Source: Marinobacter pelagius
GTDB taxonomy: Bacteria > Pseudomonadota > Gammaproteobacteria > Pseudomonadales > Oleiphilaceae
Reading direction: 5' to 3'
Length of the DNA stretch: 64,000 nt
NCBI RefSeq assembly: GCF_900114925.1
Contig: NZ_FOUR01000002.1
Span: 310,001-374,000 of the forward strand
Shown here: positions 28,578 through 40,162 of the stretch, piece by piece
How the letters are laid out: each line of letters starts with the position of its first letter
Position numbering within the stretch: position 1 is the stretch's first letter
Made by a program: the position numbers and the translations under genes
The notes under the pieces: model-generated
What the model saw: only the letters and a program-made list of their open reading frames with translations
What the model was told of the DNA's origin: nothing
The model's database searches: none

Positions 28578-30995
28578 TTAATGTGTATTTATGCGCTCGG
28601 CAGCATCGCCTTCCTCGTCCCGGGGTTTCCCGGAACCGGCTTCACCGGATGCCGATTCGGCATGAGCCTCGGGCGGATAAGCCAGGGCAATATCCAGAAC
28701 CTCGTCAATCCATTTGACCGGGCGGATCTCCAGAGACTCCTTGATGTTCTCCGGTATCTCCTTGAGATCCCGAACATTTTCCTCGGGAATCACAACGGTC
28801 TTGATGCCGCCCCGGTGGGCTGCCAGCAACTTTTCCTTGAGGCCGCCGATCGCCAGGACACGGCCCCGCAGGGTGATCTCACCGGTCATTGCCACGTCCG
28901 CCCGGACAGGAATCCGGGTCAGAGCGGAGACCAGTCCGGTGCACATGCCGATACCCGCACTCGGGCCATCTTTCGGCGTGGCACCCTCGGGCACGTGAAT
29001 GTGCAGGTCATGCTTCTCGTGGAAGTCAGCGGGAATACCCAGGCCTGCCGCGCGGCTGCGAACCACGGTCAGGGCGGTCTGGATGGACTCCTGCATGACA
29101 TCACCGAGTGAGCCGGTCTTGACCACGCGGCCTTTGCCCGGCGTCAGGGCACATTCGATGGTGAGCAGCTCACCACCTACCTGGGTCCAGGCAAGGCCTG
29201 TCACCTGGCCGATCTGATCGCTTTCTTCGGCAAGGCCATACTTGAATTTCTTGACCCCGGAATAGTCTTCCAGCATCTCCGGTGTCAGCGTTACAGACGC
29301 CTTCTCACCGGCTTCAACGTGCTCCCGAACCACCTTCCGGCAGATCTTCGCGATTTCACGTTCCAGACCACGCACACCGGCTTCCCGGGTGTAATAGCGG
29401 ATCAGGTCGCGCAGGGTCTCTTCCGGTATCTTCAGCTCATCCTTGCGCAAGCCGTTGGCCTTGATCTGCTTCGGCAGCAGGTAACGCAGGGCGATGTTCA
29501 CCTTCTCATCCTCGGTGTAACCCGGGATGCGGATAATCTCCATCCGGTCCAGCAGGGCCGGCGGAATGTTCATCGAGTTGGAGGTACACACGAACATTAC
29601 GTCCGAGAGGTCGTAATCCACCTCGAGGTAGTGATCGTTGAAGGTGTGGTTCTGCTCCGGGTCCAACACCTCCAGCAATGCGGAGGCAGGGTCACCACGG
29701 TGATCCATACCCATCTTGTCGATCTCGTCGAACAGGAACAGCGGGTTCTTGACCCCTACCTTGGACAGCTTCTGGAGCAGCTTGCCAGGCAGCGCACCGA
29801 TGTAGGTCTTGCGGTGACCGCGAATCTCGGCCTCATCCCGCACACCACCAAGAGCCATCCGGGTGTACTTACGGTTGGTCGCCCTGGCGATGGACTGTCC
29901 GAGTGAAGTCTTACCTACGCCGGGAGGCCCGACCAGGCAAAGCACCGGTCCTTTCACCTTCTTCACACGGCTCTGGACTGCCAGGTATTCGAGAATGCGT
30001 TTCTTCACCTCGTCCAGACCGTAATGGTCGCGATCGAGGATCTCACGGGCTTTCTCGATGTCATGGCGAACCCGGCTGCGCTTTTTCCAGGGCACCGCCA
30101 GCATCCAGTCGATGTAGCCACGCACCACGGTCGCCTCGGCGGACATGGGTGACATCATCTTGAGCTTGTTGAGCTCCGCCTCGGTCTTCTTGCGGGCCTC
30201 TTCCGGGAGGCCGGCTTCCTCGAGCTTTTTCTCGAGCTCTTCAAAATCGTTATTGCCCTCGCCGAGCTGGCCCATCTCTTTCTGGATAGCCTTCATCTGC
30301 TCGTTCAGGTAATACTCCCGCTGACTGCGCTCCATCTGCTTCTTGACGCGGCCACGGATGCGCTTCTCAACCTCGATCAGGTCGATTTCGCCATCCAGTT
30401 TACCGAGCAGCAGGTCCACTCGCTTGCGCACGTCCAGCGCTTCCAGCAGTTCCTGCTTCTCGGGGATGCGCATCTCCAGATGTGCAGCCATGGTGTCAGC
30501 CAGGCGCTCCACCTCGTTGATGCCGGTCAGGGAGTTGGAGACCTCGGACGGTACCTTCTTGGAGAGCTTCACAAACTTCTCGAACTCGTCCATCAGGGTC
30601 TTGACCAGTACTTCCTCCTCCCGCTCGGGAAGGGATTCCTCTTCCAGCAGCACGGCGCTGCCGGTGAGGTAATCGGCCTCGTTGATGTTACTGATGGAGG
30701 CCCGGGCGTTGCCCTCTACGAGTACTTTCACGGTACCGTCAGGGAGCCGCAGCATCTGCAGGACGGTCGCCAGGGTGCCCATTTCGAACACATCGTTGGC
30801 GCCGGGTTCGTCGGTGGACGCATCGCGCTGGGCCACCAGCAGGATTTCCTTGCTGCCCTCCATAGCCGCTTCCAGTGCCTGGATGGATTTTTCACGGCCG
30901 ACAAACAGGGGCACTACCATGTGCGGGAACACCACCACGTCCCGCAACGGGAGCAACGGGTATTCTTGCACGGTATCTTCGGGTATCAGGGTCAT
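28578..30995 (-). CDS. lon: ATP-dependent protease Lon
   Basis: 805 residues. The N-terminal substrate domain ([20 protein letters not shown]) is followed by a helical linker, the AAA+ module (Walker [16 protein letters not shown], Walker [12 protein letters not shown]) and the C-terminal serine/lysine protease domain with Ser in [10 protein letters not shown] and the Lys in [14 protein letters not shown]. It degrades misfolded and regulatory proteins in the cytoplasm. GAGG precedes the ATG. It follows clpX on the same strand; the gap of 172 bp holds a 30-bp palindromic repeat. No clear heat-shock promoter is readable by eye. Confidence 0.96.
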   Translation of the reverse strand: MTLIPEDTVQEYPLLPLRDVVVFPHMVVPLFVGREKSIQALEAAMEGSKEILLVAQRDASTDEPGANDVFEMGTLATVLQMLRLPDGTVKVLVEGNARASISNINEADYLTGSAVLLEEESLPEREEEVLVKTLMDEFEKFVKLSKKVPSEVSNSLTGINEVERLADTMAAHLEMRIPEKQELLEALDVRKRVDLLLGKLDGEIDLIEVEKRIRGRVKKQMERSQREYYLNEQMKAIQKEMGQLGEGNNDFEELEKKLEEAGLPEEARKKTEAELNKLKMMSPMSAEATVVRGYIDWMLAVPWKKRSRVRHDIEKAREILDRDHYGLDEVKKRILEYLAVQSRVKKVKGPVLCLVGPPGVGKTSLGQSIARATNRKYTRMALGGVRDEAEIRGHRKTYIGALPGKLLQKLSKVGVKNPLFLFDEIDKMGMDHRGDPASALLEVLDPEQNHTFNDHYLEVDYDLSDVMFVCTSNSMNIPPALLDRMEIIRIPGYTEDEKVNIALRYLLPKQIKANGLRKDELKIPEETLRDLIRYYTREAGVRGLEREIAKICRKVVREHVEAGEKASVTLTPEMLEDYSGVKKFKYGLAEESDQIGQVTGLAWTQVGGELLTIECALTPGKGRVVKTGSLGDVMQESIQTALTVVRSRAAGLGIPADFHEKHDLHIHVPEGATPKDGPSAGIGMCTGLVSALTRIPVRADVAMTGEITLRGRVLAIGGLKEKLLAAHRGGIKTVVIPEENVRDLKEIPENIKESLEIRPVKWIDEVLDIALAYPPEAHAESASGEAGSGKPRDEEGDAAERINTH

Positions 30996-31116
30996 AGGAC
31001 TTCCTCTGACGGTATTTCTTTCAGCATATCACCCTTCATTGGGGCGCTGATTAAAATTGCAATCTTTTTACGGGGGGAAAACGGATTGGAATTGGAGTTA
31101 ACGTGGACGTGAAGAT

Positions 31117-31146
31117 GGGGTCAGATGAAGGCTTTCATCTGACCCC
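31117..31146. repeat. 30-bp palindromic repeat, copy 1
   Basis: Arms GGGGTCAGATGAA (31117-31129) and TTCATCTGACCCC (31134-31146) around a 4-nt GGCT centre. It lies between clpX and lon. Three related copies lie at 55978-56145. It may also act as a transcription attenuator between the two genes. Confidence 0.85.
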
Positions 31147-31167
31147 GGGTCCAGGGGTGAAGGTAGG

Positions 31168-32451
31168 TCAGTCCTCGGGCACAGCCTTGGCGTGGTCGCT
31201 GCTGGCGTAGATCTTGAACGGCTCGGAATCGCCGTTGATTACGCTCTCGTCGATGACCACCTTGGTGACGTCATGCTCGGACGGGATCTGGTACATGGTA
31301 TCCAGCAGCGTGGCTTCCATGATGGAACGCAGGCCCCGGGCACCGGTCTTGCGCTCCATGGCCTTGCGGGCCACTGCACGCAGGGCGTCTTCCCGGAAGT
31401 CCAGCTCAACCCCTTCCATATCAAACAGCTTCTGGTACTGCTTGGTCAGGGCGTTCTTGGGCTGCGTCAGAATCTGTACCAGGGCATCTTCGTCCAGCTC
31501 GGTCAGCGTCGCCACCACCGGCAGACGGCCGACAAATTCGGGAATCAGGCCGAACTTCACCAGATCCTCGGTTTCGACATCCTTGATGACATCACCGGCA
31601 CTCTTGGCGTCGTTCTGACTCTTCACCGTGGCGGAGAAGCCAATGGAGCTGCGCTCGGAACGTTCCTGGATCACCTTCTCCAGACCGGCAAAGGCACCAC
31701 CACAGATGAACAGCATGTTCGTGGTGTCCACCTGCAGGAATTCCTGCTGCGGATGCTTGCGGCCGCCCTGGGGCGGAACCGAGGCAACGGTGCCTTCGAT
31801 CAGCTTGAGCAGCGCCTGCTGCACGCCCTCACCGGATACATCCCGGGTGATAGAGGGGTTGTCCGACTTGCGGGAGATCTTGTCGATCTCATCGATATAG
31901 ACAATGCCACGCTGGGCCTTGTCCACATCATAGTCGCACTTCTGCAGCAGCTTCTGGATGATGTTCTCGACGTCCTCACCCACGTAACCGGCTTCGGTCA
32001 ACGTGGTGGCGTCCGCGATCGTGAACGGAACATTCAGCATGCGGGCCAGGGTCTCGGCGAGCAGGGTCTTACCACTACCGGTCGGACCGATCAGCAGGAT
32101 GTTACTCTTGCCCAGCTCGACGTCGTTCTTGCCCTCACCGTAGCGCAGCCGCTTGTAGTGGTTGTAAACCGCGACGGACAACACCACCTTGGCACGATCC
32201 TGGCCAATGACGTATTCATCCAGGGTTTCCCGGATTTCCGCAGGTGATGGCAGGCGATCACTCGCCTCCTCCTGGGAATTCTCCTGGATTTCTTCCCGGA
32301 TGATGTCATTGCACAGATCTACGCACTCGTCGCAGATGAACACCGAGGGCCCTGCAATGAGCTTACGGACTTCATGCTGGCTCTTTCCACAAAACGAGCA
32401 GTACAGCAACTTGCCGTTATCGTCGCCTCTGCCGTTTCTTTCATCTGCCAT
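31168..32451 (-). CDS. clpX: ATP-dependent Clp protease ATP-binding subunit ClpX
   Basis: 427 residues from MADERNGRG. The zinc-binding domain has Cys18, Cys21, Cys40 and Cys43 (CSFCGK...CDEC). The AAA+ module has Walker A GPTGSGKT, Walker [11 protein letters not shown], the GYVGEDVE pore loop region, and the [15 protein letters not shown] segment with the ClpP-binding loop IGF nearby. It unfolds tagged proteins and feeds them to ClpP. The start at 32451 has AGAGG 7 nt upstream; the frame is open for 7 codons beyond. It follows clpP by 76 bp. Confidence 0.96.
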   Translation of the reverse strand: MADERNGRGDDNGKLLYCSFCGKSQHEVRKLIAGPSVFICDECVDLCNDIIREEIQENSQEEASDRLPSPAEIRETLDEYVIGQDRAKVVLSVAVYNHYKRLRYGEGKNDVELGKSNILLIGPTGSGKTLLAETLARMLNVPFTIADATTLTEAGYVGEDVENIIQKLLQKCDYDVDKAQRGIVYIDEIDKISRKSDNPSITRDVSGEGVQQALLKLIEGTVASVPPQGGRKHPQQEFLQVDTTNMLFICGGAFAGLEKVIQERSERSSIGFSATVKSQNDAKSAGDVIKDVETEDLVKFGLIPEFVGRLPVVATLTELDEDALVQILTQPKNALTKQYQKLFDMEGVELDFREDALRAVARKAMERKTGARGLRSIMEATLLDTMYQIPSEHDVTKVVIDESVINGDSEPFKIYASSDHAKAVPED

Positions 32452-32527
32452 TGAATTACCTCTGTTCGTCAACTGCCGGCGTTACTGGCAGGTACGCCGG
32501 CCAAGGTTGATGCGATTACTTTCAGTA

Positions 32528-33163
32528 TTATGTATTCGGCACGCGCTTATCAAGTACCGAATCAATCAGGCCGTACTCTTTGGCCTGGTCCGGATCCATG
32601 AAGTAGTCGCGGTCCGTGTCCTTCGAGATGGTCTCCAGATCCTGGCCGGTATGCTTGGCCAGAAGGGAGTTCAGGGTATGACGGATTTTCAGGATCTCAC
32701 GGGTGTGGATCTCGATATCCGTTGCCTGACCCTGATAACCACCCAGCGGCTGGTGAATCATCACGCGGGAGTGTGGCAGGCACGCGCGCTTGCCCTCGGC
32801 ACCACCCGCCAACAGGAAGGCACCCATGCTGGCCGCCTGGCCGATACACAGGGTTGCCACGTCCGGCTTGATGAACTGCATGGTGTCATAAATTGACATG
32901 CCGGCAGTCACGGAGCCACCCGGGCTGTTGATATAAAGGTGGATGTCCTTGTCCGGGTTCTCGGATTCCAGGAACAGCAACTGGGCCACGATCAGGTTCG
33001 CCATGTGGTCTTCGACCGGCCCGACCATGAAAATCACCCGTTCCTTGAGCAAGCGGGAATAGATATCGAAAGAACGCTCGCCACGGGCGGTCTGCTCGAT
33101 AACGATTGGCACCAGGCCGGAATTGGTAACCATTGCGGGACCATCAATTGGTTTCTGCGTCAT
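32528..33163 (-). CDS. clpP: ATP-dependent Clp protease proteolytic subunit ClpP
   Basis: 211 residues. The triad is visible: Ser in [14 protein letters not shown], His in [12 protein letters not shown], and Asp in DTDRDYFM near the C-terminus. The N-terminal [19 protein letters not shown] is standard. ClpP forms the double-ring peptidase of the ClpXP complex. AAGGAG lies about 11 nt upstream of the ATG. A hairpin terminator separates it from tig. Confidence 0.96.
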   Translation of the reverse strand: MTQKPIDGPAMVTNSGLVPIVIEQTARGERSFDIYSRLLKERVIFMVGPVEDHMANLIVAQLLFLESENPDKDIHLYINSPGGSVTAGMSIYDTMQFIKPDVATLCIGQAASMGAFLLAGGAEGKRACLPHSRVMIHQPLGGYQGQATDIEIHTREILKIRHTLNSLLAKHTGQDLETISKDTDRDYFMDPDQAKEYGLIDSVLDKRVPNT

Positions 33164-33261
33164 GTGCGCCTGAACTCCTTATGGACAATGGATCGTGGAC
33201 TCGCCCCACGACATTTTCTGATGTCTTTACACACCTTACTGTGCCACCAGTCGGCCCAGAT

Positions 33262-33290
33262 GAAAACAGCCGGACAAGCCGGCTGTTTTC
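33262..33290 (-). terminator. Hairpin terminator between tig and clpP
   Basis: GAAAACAGCCGG at 33262-33273 pairs with CCGGCTGTTTTC at 33279-33290 around a 5-nt loop, 45 bp past the tig stop. There is a T run inside the minus-strand descending arm and none after it, so read-through to clpP is possible. Confidence 0.75.
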
Positions 33291-33334
33291 TGGTTCGGCC
33301 AACGCGACCGGCCTCGCGAACCGGTCACGGCTGA

Positions 33335-34639
33335 TCAGCGCTGGGGCTGACCCGCAGCAACGGCCTCTTCGTACTTCATCTTCTTCTCTTTGACCTTGGC
33401 CTGTTCCAGCACGTGGTCTACAACCGCATCTTCCAGTACGGAAGACTCGATCTGGGACTTCTGATCCGGGTTGTTGTTGAAATGCGCAACAACTTCCTCA
33501 GGCTGTTCATACGTAGAAGCGATCTCCTGGATCTTTTCCTCTACCTTGGCCGGATCGGCTTTCAGGTCGTTCTTCTTGACCACTTCCTGGAACAGCAGGC
33601 CGGTCTTGACGCGGCGCTTGGCCTGTTCCTCGAAGATTTCCTTGGGCAGCTGCTGGAAGTCGACCTGGCCACCGAAACGCTGTACCGCGTCCTGGCGCAG
33701 GCGATCGATTTCCTGGTCTACCAGGGCCGCCGGAATGTCCAGCTCGGTGGTTTCCAGCAGGCCGTCGACCACGTCGTTCTTGACCTTGTTGGATACCGCC
33801 TGCTTCAGCTCGCGCTCCATGTTCTTCTTCACTTCCTCACGGAAAGCGGCTTCGTCTTCGGCTTCGATACCGAACTTCTGGAAGAACTCGGCATCCAGTT
33901 CAGGCAGCTGCGGCTCTTCAACCTTGTGAATCTTGATTTCGAACTTGGCCGGCTTACCCGCCAGGTCTTCGTTCTGGTAGTCCTCTGGGAAGGTGACCTC
34001 GATTTCCAGCTCTTCGCCGGCCTTGCCACCAACGATGCCCTTCTCGAAGCCCGGGATCATCTGACCGGAACCCAGGGTCAGGCGGTGACCTTCGGCGGAA
34101 CCACCCTCGAACTCTTCTCCGTCGATGAAGCCCTTGAAGTCGATGGTCACAACGTCCTTGTTCTTGGACTTGCGCTTGACTTCCTTCATGGTGGCCTGCT
34201 GACGACGCAGGTTATCGATCATGGTGTCGATATCCTTGTCAGTCACTTCGGACTGGGGCTTTTCGATTTCGATCTTGCTCAGATCGCCCAGCTCGATTTC
34301 CGGCAGCACTTCGAAGGTAGCCACGAATTCGAGGTCTTTGCCCTCTTCCATGGTCTTCGGCTCGAACTGCGGCCAGCCTGCCGGGTTGATGTCCTGCTCC
34401 TGCAGTGCCTTGATGTAGTTGTCGCGCATAACCTCGCCAACAACTTCCTGGCGGATGCTGTCACCGAAACGACGCTTGACCACGCTCATGGGCACCTTGC
34501 CAGGGCGGAAGCCGTTCAGGCGCACAGTCCGAGCAGTTTCCTGCAGGCGTTTCTGGACCGCCTGGTCGATTTCCTGGGCGGGCACACCAATCGTCATGCG
34601 ACGCTCGATGTTGGAGGTCGTTTCAACAGACACTTGCAT
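33335..34639 (-). CDS. tig: Trigger factor
   Basis: 434 residues. The N-terminal ribosome-binding domain carries the signature GFRPGKVPMSVVKRRFG (about residues 43-59). The FKBP-type prolyl isomerase domain spans about 150-245 (VTIDFKGFIDGEEFEGG, GQMIPGFEKGIVGGKAGE), and a long helical arm follows to the C-terminus. It is the first chaperone met by nascent chains. GAGG lies 7 nt before the ATG. It follows the tRNA cluster and precedes clpP-clpX-lon, as in Pseudomonas. Confidence 0.96.
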   Translation of the reverse strand: MQVSVETTSNIERRMTIGVPAQEIDQAVQKRLQETARTVRLNGFRPGKVPMSVVKRRFGDSIRQEVVGEVMRDNYIKALQEQDINPAGWPQFEPKTMEEGKDLEFVATFEVLPEIELGDLSKIEIEKPQSEVTDKDIDTMIDNLRRQQATMKEVKRKSKNKDVVTIDFKGFIDGEEFEGGSAEGHRLTLGSGQMIPGFEKGIVGGKAGEELEIEVTFPEDYQNEDLAGKPAKFEIKIHKVEEPQLPELDAEFFQKFGIEAEDEAAFREEVKKNMERELKQAVSNKVKNDVVDGLLETTELDIPAALVDQEIDRLRQDAVQRFGGQVDFQQLPKEIFEEQAKRRVKTGLLFQEVVKKNDLKADPAKVEEKIQEIASTYEQPEEVVAHFNNNPDQKSQIESSVLEDAVVDHVLEQAKVKEKKMKYEEAVAAGQPQR

Positions 34640-34863
34640 GGAAGATCCTCAAATTACAGGTTCGGTATGTGAATGAAATATATAACAAAAGTCCGTTTCC
34701 AGGCAGTTCTCCCCGGAAGGACTGAAAATTAAAAGCCGGTAGTTTATCACGGTTTGCACCGCCGAGAGAATCACCTCTATGGCACGGGCCCGACAGCACG
34801 AATCACGGCTTTTCAGATCAGCAGAAGATATGGGGATGAAATACGGAAAAGAAAGGGGGGGGG

Positions 34864-34948
34864 TGGTGCGAGCGGAGAGACTCGAACTCTCACGGGTTGC
34901 CCCACTGGAACCTAAATCCAGCGCGTCTACCAGTTCCGCCACGCTCGC
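34864..34948 (-). tRNA. tRNA-Leu (UAG)
   Basis: 85 nt including an encoded CCA. Acceptor stem GCGAGCG/CGCTCGC, anticodon stem CTGGA/TCCAG with loop TTTAGGT (anticodon TAG), a long variable arm as expected for leucine, and T arm with GTTCGAG. Last of four tRNAs. Confidence 0.95.
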
Positions 34949-35024
34949 ATACACAACACTGAACGGAGGTCTGAAAAACACTACCAAAGTTCAGGCTTTG
35001 CGGAAAATCACTAAAGGGGAAAAG

Positions 35025-35101
35025 TGGGGTGGACGAAGGGGTTCGAACCCTCGACCGCAGGAGTCACAATCCTGAGCTCTACCAGCTGAGCTACGTCCAC
35101 C
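35025..35101 (-). tRNA. tRNA-His (GUG)
   Basis: 77 nt including CCA and the extra G at -1 paired to C73, which is diagnostic for tRNA-His. Anticodon loop TTGTGAC with stem CAGGA/TCCTG. D arm TAGCTCAGCTGGTAGAGC and T loop GTTCGAA are standard. Confidence 0.97.
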
Positions 35102-35198
35102 ACATTGGGAATTGCCTTGCGGCATTTTCGACATTTTCGTCGAAATTGCAACCTTGCTGATCACGGTGGCCCCGGAACCGTCCTTACCGACGGCTTTA

Positions 35199-35275
<77 letters not shown>

Positions 35276-35308
35276 CTGACCGTTCGCCCACCTGAACACA
35301 CAGAAAAA

Positions 35309-35385
35309 TGGTCGGGGTAGAGAGATTCGAACTCCCGACATCCTGCTCCCAAAGCAGGCGCGCTACCAGACTGCGCTATACCCCG
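35309..35385 (-). tRNA. tRNA-Pro (UGG)
   Basis: 77 nt including CCA. Acceptor CGGGGTA/TACCCCG (the C1-G72 start is typical for bacterial proline tRNAs), anticodon TGG in loop TTTGGGA between CCTGC and GCAGG. First of the four tRNAs; the order Pro-Arg-His-Leu then tig matches Pseudomonas. Confidence 0.97.
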
Positions 35386-35604
35386 TCTGTCTGAACAACT
35401 AGTGCCTCAGCAAAGTTGGCGCGCATATTACCGGCGCCGGGCGGTGCCGTCAACACGCATTCGAAAAAACCGATGGATCCGGCACTGAAGAAGACCCCGC
35501 ATGGGATGAAAAGTTCCCCTCCCCTGGTCCAATTGGAGTTCGGGCGGAAGCATGAGACAATTGCCGGCCTTCATTTATCGATGCCCAACCGACAAGACGG
35601 AAAC

Positions 35605-36462
35605 ATGAGCGCCAAACTGATTAACGGAAAAGAAATTGCCGCCCAGGTGAGACAGCAGGTCGCCGCCGGCGTTGAAGCCCGAAAGCAGAAGGGCCTGCGA
35701 GCACCTGGCCTGGCGGTGGTACTGGTCGGCAATGATCCGGCCTCCCAGGTTTACGTTGGCAACAAGGTCAAGGCTTGCGAGGAGGCCGGCATCCTGTCCC
35801 TGTCCTACGACCTGCCGGCAGACACCTCCCAGGAGGCCCTGGAAGCCCTGGTGGACGAACTCAACGAGAACCCCGCCGTAGACGGCATCCTGGTCCAGCT
35901 ACCGCTGCCGGAGCACCTGGACGCGGATCCGATCCTGATCAAGATTCGCCCGGACAAGGACGTGGATGGCTTCCACCCCTATAACATCGGCCGCCTGATG
36001 CAGCGCAAACCCACACTGCGCCCATGCACACCGGCAGGCATCATCACCCTGCTCGATTCGATCGACACGCCTTACAAGGGCCAGCACGCCGTGATCGTGG
36101 GCGCCTCCAACATCGTGGGCCGCCCCATGAGCATGGAACTGCTGTTAAAGGGTGCCACCACCACCGTGTGTCACCGATTCACACCTGACCTGGCCAAATT
36201 TGTGGGCGAAGCCGACATCCTGATTGCCGCCGTCGGCAAACCCGGACTGGTCAAGGGTGAGTGGATCAAGCCTGGCGCCACCGTCATTGATGTCGGCATC
36301 AACCGGATGGAAGACGGCAAGCTGAGGGGCGATGTGGAATTTGAGGTGGCTGCCGAGCGGGCGGCGTACATTACGCCTGTGCCCGGGGGTGTGGGGCCGA
36401 TGACGATTGCTACGCTGTTGCAGAATACGCTGTATGCGGCGGACGTGCTGCACCGGGTCTGA
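35605..36462 (+). CDS. folD: Methylene-THF dehydrogenase/methenyl-THF cyclohydrolase FolD
   Basis: 285 residues. It interconverts methylene-, methenyl- and formyl-tetrahydrofolate with NADP. Features: [27 protein letters not shown] (catalytic Lys and Tyr), [28 protein letters not shown], the [11 protein letters not shown] nucleotide motif and [16 protein letters not shown]. The frame is open upstream to 35416, but only MSAKLING matches the family start and length (about 284), so 35605 is chosen. A strong bidirectional terminator separates it from glcB. Confidence 0.94.
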   Translation: MSAKLINGKEIAAQVRQQVAAGVEARKQKGLRAPGLAVVLVGNDPASQVYVGNKVKACEEAGILSLSYDLPADTSQEALEALVDELNENPAVDGILVQLPLPEHLDADPILIKIRPDKDVDGFHPYNIGRLMQRKPTLRPCTPAGIITLLDSIDTPYKGQHAVIVGASNIVGRPMSMELLLKGATTTVCHRFTPDLAKFVGEADILIAAVGKPGLVKGEWIKPGATVIDVGINRMEDGKLRGDVEFEVAAERAAYITPVPGGVGPMTIATLLQNTLYAADVLHRV

Positions 36463-36482
36463 CCCGATTTTCAGGCTTCAAC

Positions 36483-36512
36483 AAAAAACCCGCGGGAAAC
36501 CGCGGGTTTTTT
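36483..36512. terminator. Bidirectional terminator, folD/glcB
   Basis: AAAAAACCCGCGG at 36483-36495 pairs with CCGCGGGTTTTTT at 36500-36512 around a GAAA tetraloop, between convergent genes. Confidence 0.95.
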
Positions 36513-36528
36513 GCGTCTGGCGTGAGAC

Positions 36529-38709
36529 TTACTGGCCGTATTTGGCCTTCGCCTTCTGACGGTACTCGTGCAGAAGCGGCTCGGTGTAGCCGTTCGGCTG
36601 CTCGCAGCCCTTGAGGACCAGAGCCATGGCTGCTTCGAACGCGACGCTGTCATCGAAGTTCGGGGCCATGTTGCGGTAGGCCGGGTCGCCAGCGTTCTGC
36701 TTGTCGACCACTGCGGCCATGCGCTTCATGGTTTCTTCGATCTGCGCCTCGGTGCAGATACCGTGATGCAGCCAGTTGGCCAGCAGCTGGGACGAGATCC
36801 GCAGGGTGGCGCGGTCTTCCATCAGGCCGACGTTGTTGATGTCGGGCACCTTGGAGCAGCCCACACCCTGTTCGACCCAGCGCACCACGTAGCCCAGGAT
36901 ACCCTGTGCGTTGTTGTCCAGCTCCTGCTGGATGTCCTCGGCGCTCAGGGAAGACGGATCCTCCATCACCGGTACGGTCAGGATATCTTCCAGTGCCGCC
37001 CGCTCACGCTTGGCCAGCTCTTTCTGCACATCGAACACGTTTACCTGATGGTAATGGGTCGCGTGCAGGGTTGCGGCGGTCGGAGACGGAACCCATGCAG
37101 TGTTGGCACCGGACTTCGGGTGGCCGATCTTGGCTTCGAGCATGCCAGCCATCAGGTCCGGCATGGCCCACATACCTTTACCAATCTGGGCAACGCCGGA
37201 GAAACCGGTTTCCAGACCAATGTCAACGTTCCACTGCTCGTAGGCATTGATCCAGGTAGCCTGCTTCATCGGGCCCTTGCGGATGAACGGACCCAGCTCC
37301 ATGGAGGTGTGGATCTCGTCACCGGTGCGGTCCAGGAAGCCGGTGTTGATGAACACCGCACGCTCTTTGGCCGCGTGGATACAGGCCTTCAGGTTGACGG
37401 TGGTACGACGCTCTTCGTCCATGATACCGACCTTCAGGGTGAAGCGCGGCAGACCCAGTGCATCCTCGACGCGGCCGAAGAATTCGTTGGTAAACGCCAC
37501 TTCTTCCGGACCGTGCTGCTTGGGCTTGACGATGTACACAGAACCCTTGGTGCTGTTCTGGAACTTGCTGTTGCCCTTGAGATCGTGGATGGCGATCAGT
37601 GAGGAAATCAGACCGTCCATCAGACCCTCGGGGATCTCGTTACCGTCGTTCAGCAGGATGGCCGGGTTGGTCATCAGGTGGCCGACGTTACGGATGAACA
37701 TCAGGCTGCGGCCCTTGAGCGACAGCTCGCTGCCGTCAGCGCCGGTGTAGGTGCGGTCCGCGTTCATTTTGCGGGTCATCTGCTTGCCGCCCTTCTCGAA
37801 GGTTTCCTCGAGGTCACCCTTCATCAGGCCGAGCCAGTTGCGGTACGCCAGGGCCTTGTCGTCTGCATCCACAGCAGCCACAGAATCTTCGCAGTCCATG
37901 ATGGTGGTCAGCGCGGACTCCATCAGGACGTCTTTAACGTTGGCACCGTCGTCCTTGCCGATCGGATGGCTGGCATCGATCTGGATCTCGAAATGCATGC
38001 CGTTCTTGACCAGCAGCACGCCGGTCGGGGCGTCGGCGGCACCGGTGTAGCCTACAAAACCGGATTCGTCTTTCAGGCCGGTGGTCTCACCGTTCTGCAG
38101 CTTGACGACCAGCTTGCCGCCGTCAACGGAATATTTGGCGGCGTCCTTGTGGCTTCCGGAAGCCAGCGGCGCGGAGCTGTCCAGCAGGTTGCGGGCCCAC
38201 TCGATAACCTTGGCGCCACGAACCGGGTTGTAACCCGGGCCCTTGTCGGCACCGCCTTCTTCGGAGATGGCATCGGTGCCGTACAGAGCATCGTACAGGC
38301 TGCCCCAGCGGGCGTTCGCCGCGTTCAGGGCGAAACGGGCGTTCATGATCGGAACCACCAGCTGCGGACCGGCCATGGTGGCCACTTCCGGGTCAACGTT
38401 GGAGGTGGAGATCTTGAAGTCAGCCGGCTCTTCCACGAGGTAGCCGATGTCTTTCAGGAAGGCCTTGTATTCGGCCATGTCCAGCTTCTGACCCTTGTGG
38501 TCACGGTTCCAGCTGTCCATTTTTTCCTGGATAGCGTCACGCTTTGCCAGCAGTTCGCGGTTGCGCGGGGCCAGTTCGTTCACAATCTTGTCGAACTCTG
38601 CCCAGAATTTGTCAGGATCGATACCGGTTCCCGGAATCGCTTCGTTGTTTACGAAATCATACAGATTCTTCGCGACCTGAATGCCGCCAATTTGTACGCG
38701 TTCTGTCAT
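36529..38709 (-). CDS. glcB: Malate synthase G
   Basis: 726 residues, the G isoform length. It condenses glyoxylate and acetyl-CoA to malate. Features: [37 protein letters not shown], the catalytic region [42 protein letters not shown] and [18 protein letters not shown] with the active-site acids, and a C-terminal [21 protein letters not shown] start at 38709 for GAGG upstream and family match; an ATG five codons upstream also exists. It stands alone, without aceA or glc genes. It would allow growth on acetate, fatty acids or glycolate. Confidence 0.94.
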   Translation of the reverse strand: MTERVQIGGIQVAKNLYDFVNNEAIPGTGIDPDKFWAEFDKIVNELAPRNRELLAKRDAIQEKMDSWNRDHKGQKLDMAEYKAFLKDIGYLVEEPADFKISTSNVDPEVATMAGPQLVVPIMNARFALNAANARWGSLYDALYGTDAISEEGGADKGPGYNPVRGAKVIEWARNLLDSSAPLASGSHKDAAKYSVDGGKLVVKLQNGETTGLKDESGFVGYTGAADAPTGVLLVKNGMHFEIQIDASHPIGKDDGANVKDVLMESALTTIMDCEDSVAAVDADDKALAYRNWLGLMKGDLEETFEKGGKQMTRKMNADRTYTGADGSELSLKGRSLMFIRNVGHLMTNPAILLNDGNEIPEGLMDGLISSLIAIHDLKGNSKFQNSTKGSVYIVKPKQHGPEEVAFTNEFFGRVEDALGLPRFTLKVGIMDEERRTTVNLKACIHAAKERAVFINTGFLDRTGDEIHTSMELGPFIRKGPMKQATWINAYEQWNVDIGLETGFSGVAQIGKGMWAMPDLMAGMLEAKIGHPKSGANTAWVPSPTAATLHATHYHQVNVFDVQKELAKRERAALEDILTVPVMEDPSSLSAEDIQQELDNNAQGILGYVVRWVEQGVGCSKVPDINNVGLMEDRATLRISSQLLANWLHHGICTEAQIEETMKRMAAVVDKQNAGDPAYRNMAPNFDDSVAFEAAMALVLKGCEQPNGYTEPLLHEYRQKAKAKYGQ

Positions 38710-38773
38710 CGTTGTCTGCCTCAATGCGTTTGATTTCCCGACTCACATTTATAGTCGGAGCCTGGATCCCTGT

Positions 38774-40162
38774 TTACCCGCGGCGCCAGGTCGTGCCTTC
38801 CCTGGAATCATCCAGAATAATGCCCTTCTCCGCGAGCTCGTCGCGAATCCGGTCGGCCTCGGCAAAGTTCTTTGCCTTGCGGGCGTCGGCCCTGGCCTGG
38901 ATCAGCCCCTCGATTTCCTCAGCGCTCAGCTCGCCCCCGGTATCGGCCTGGAAAAAGGCTTCCGGGTCCTGCTGCAGCAGACCGAGCACAGCACCAAGGC
39001 GAACGAGGACGGCAGCGCTTTTCTTCGCCTCTTCCTCGTTACCGTCACGACGGTACTGATTGATCTCGTTGGCCACACCGTGCAACACGGCAATCGCGCC
39101 GGCGGTATTGAAGTCATCATCCATCACTTCAATAAATCGGCGGTCATGCCCGGTTTCGGGCACATCCGCTTCCTTCGCCGGAACAATTCCGCGCAGGGCA
39201 TGGTAGAGCTTGGTCAACGTTCGCCCTGCCTCGGCCAGGTTGTCTTCCGAGTAATCCACCTGACTGCGGTAGTGGCTTGATACCAGGAAGTACCGCACGA
39301 CTTCGGCCGGATACTTGTCCAGAATCTCGCGGATTGTGAAGAAGTTCCCCAGGGATTTGGACATCTTCTCCTTGTTCACGCGAATGGCGCCAGCGTGCAT
39401 CCAAGTATGAACGAACTTGTGCCCGGTAGCGCACTCCGACTGGGCGATTTCGTTTTCATGATGCGGAAACAGAAGATCCGGTCCGCCACCATGGATGTCA
39501 AAGGTGTCGCCCAGACACTGGGTCGACATGGCGGAACATTCGATATGCCAGCCCGGACGACCCTCTCCCCAGGGCGAAGGCCAGCTGACCTCCCCCGGCT
39601 TGGCAGCCTTCCAGAGGGCAAAGTCGGCCGGACTGCGCTTGGCTTCCTGAACATCAACCCGCGCGCCTGCCACCAGGTCTTCCAGCTTTTTCTTGCTCAG
39701 CTTGCCGTAGTCGGGAAAAGATTCCACCGCGAAGTACACGTCACCATTATCCGCGGCGTAGGCGTGACCGCTGGAGACCAGCTTGTGGATCATCGCAATG
39801 ATCTCGTCGATGTAGGCGGTGGCCCGGGGCTCCTCGTCCGGAGACAGTACACCGAGTTTGGCCTCATCTTCGTGCATGGCGCGGATCATGCGTTCGGTCA
39901 GATCCGAATATACCTCGCCGTTCTCATCAGCCCGGCGCAGGATCTTGTCGTCAATATCGGTGATATTGCGAACATAGTGAACGTCGTAGCCCCGGTGGCG
40001 CAGGTAGCGGGTGATCACATCAAAAGCCACCAGTACCCGGGCGTGGCCCAGGTGACAGTAGTCATACACAGTCATGCCGCAGACATACATGCGCACCTTG
40101 CCCGGTTCGATGGGCTGGAACTCTTCTTTTTTCTGCGTGAGCGTGTTGTAGATTCGGATCAC
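38774..40162 (-). CDS. cysS: Cysteinyl-tRNA synthetase
   Basis: 462 residues. Class I synthetase with the HIGH-type motif as CHLGHARV (about residues 36-43), the zinc Cys28 in YVCGMTVYD and later Cys and His residues ([28 protein letters not shown]), and the KMSKSLGNF loop. It charges tRNA-Cys. The start is a GTG at 40160-40162 that overlaps the glnS stop (GTGA), so the pair is coupled. The glnS-cysS pairing also occurs in Pseudomonas. Confidence 0.95.
   Translation of the reverse strand: MIRIYNTLTQKKEEFQPIEPGKVRMYVCGMTVYDYCHLGHARVLVAFDVITRYLRHRGYDVHYVRNITDIDDKILRRADENGEVYSDLTERMIRAMHEDEAKLGVLSPDEEPRATAYIDEIIAMIHKLVSSGHAYAADNGDVYFAVESFPDYGKLSKKKLEDLVAGARVDVQEAKRSPADFALWKAAKPGEVSWPSPWGEGRPGWHIECSAMSTQCLGDTFDIHGGGPDLLFPHHENEIAQSECATGHKFVHTWMHAGAIRVNKEKMSKSLGNFFTIREILDKYPAEVVRYFLVSSHYRSQVDYSEDNLAEAGRTLTKLYHALRGIVPAKEADVPETGHDRRFIEVMDDDFNTAGAIAVLHGVANEINQYRRDGNEEEAKKSAAVLVRLGAVLGLLQQDPEAFFQADTGGELSAEEIEGLIQARADARKAKNFAEADRIRDELAEKGIILDDSREGTTWRRG

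Noticed and set aside
35416..35604. Longer folD with 63 extra N-terminal codons
   Set aside because: The extra part has no family similarity and the start at 35605 gives the normal length.
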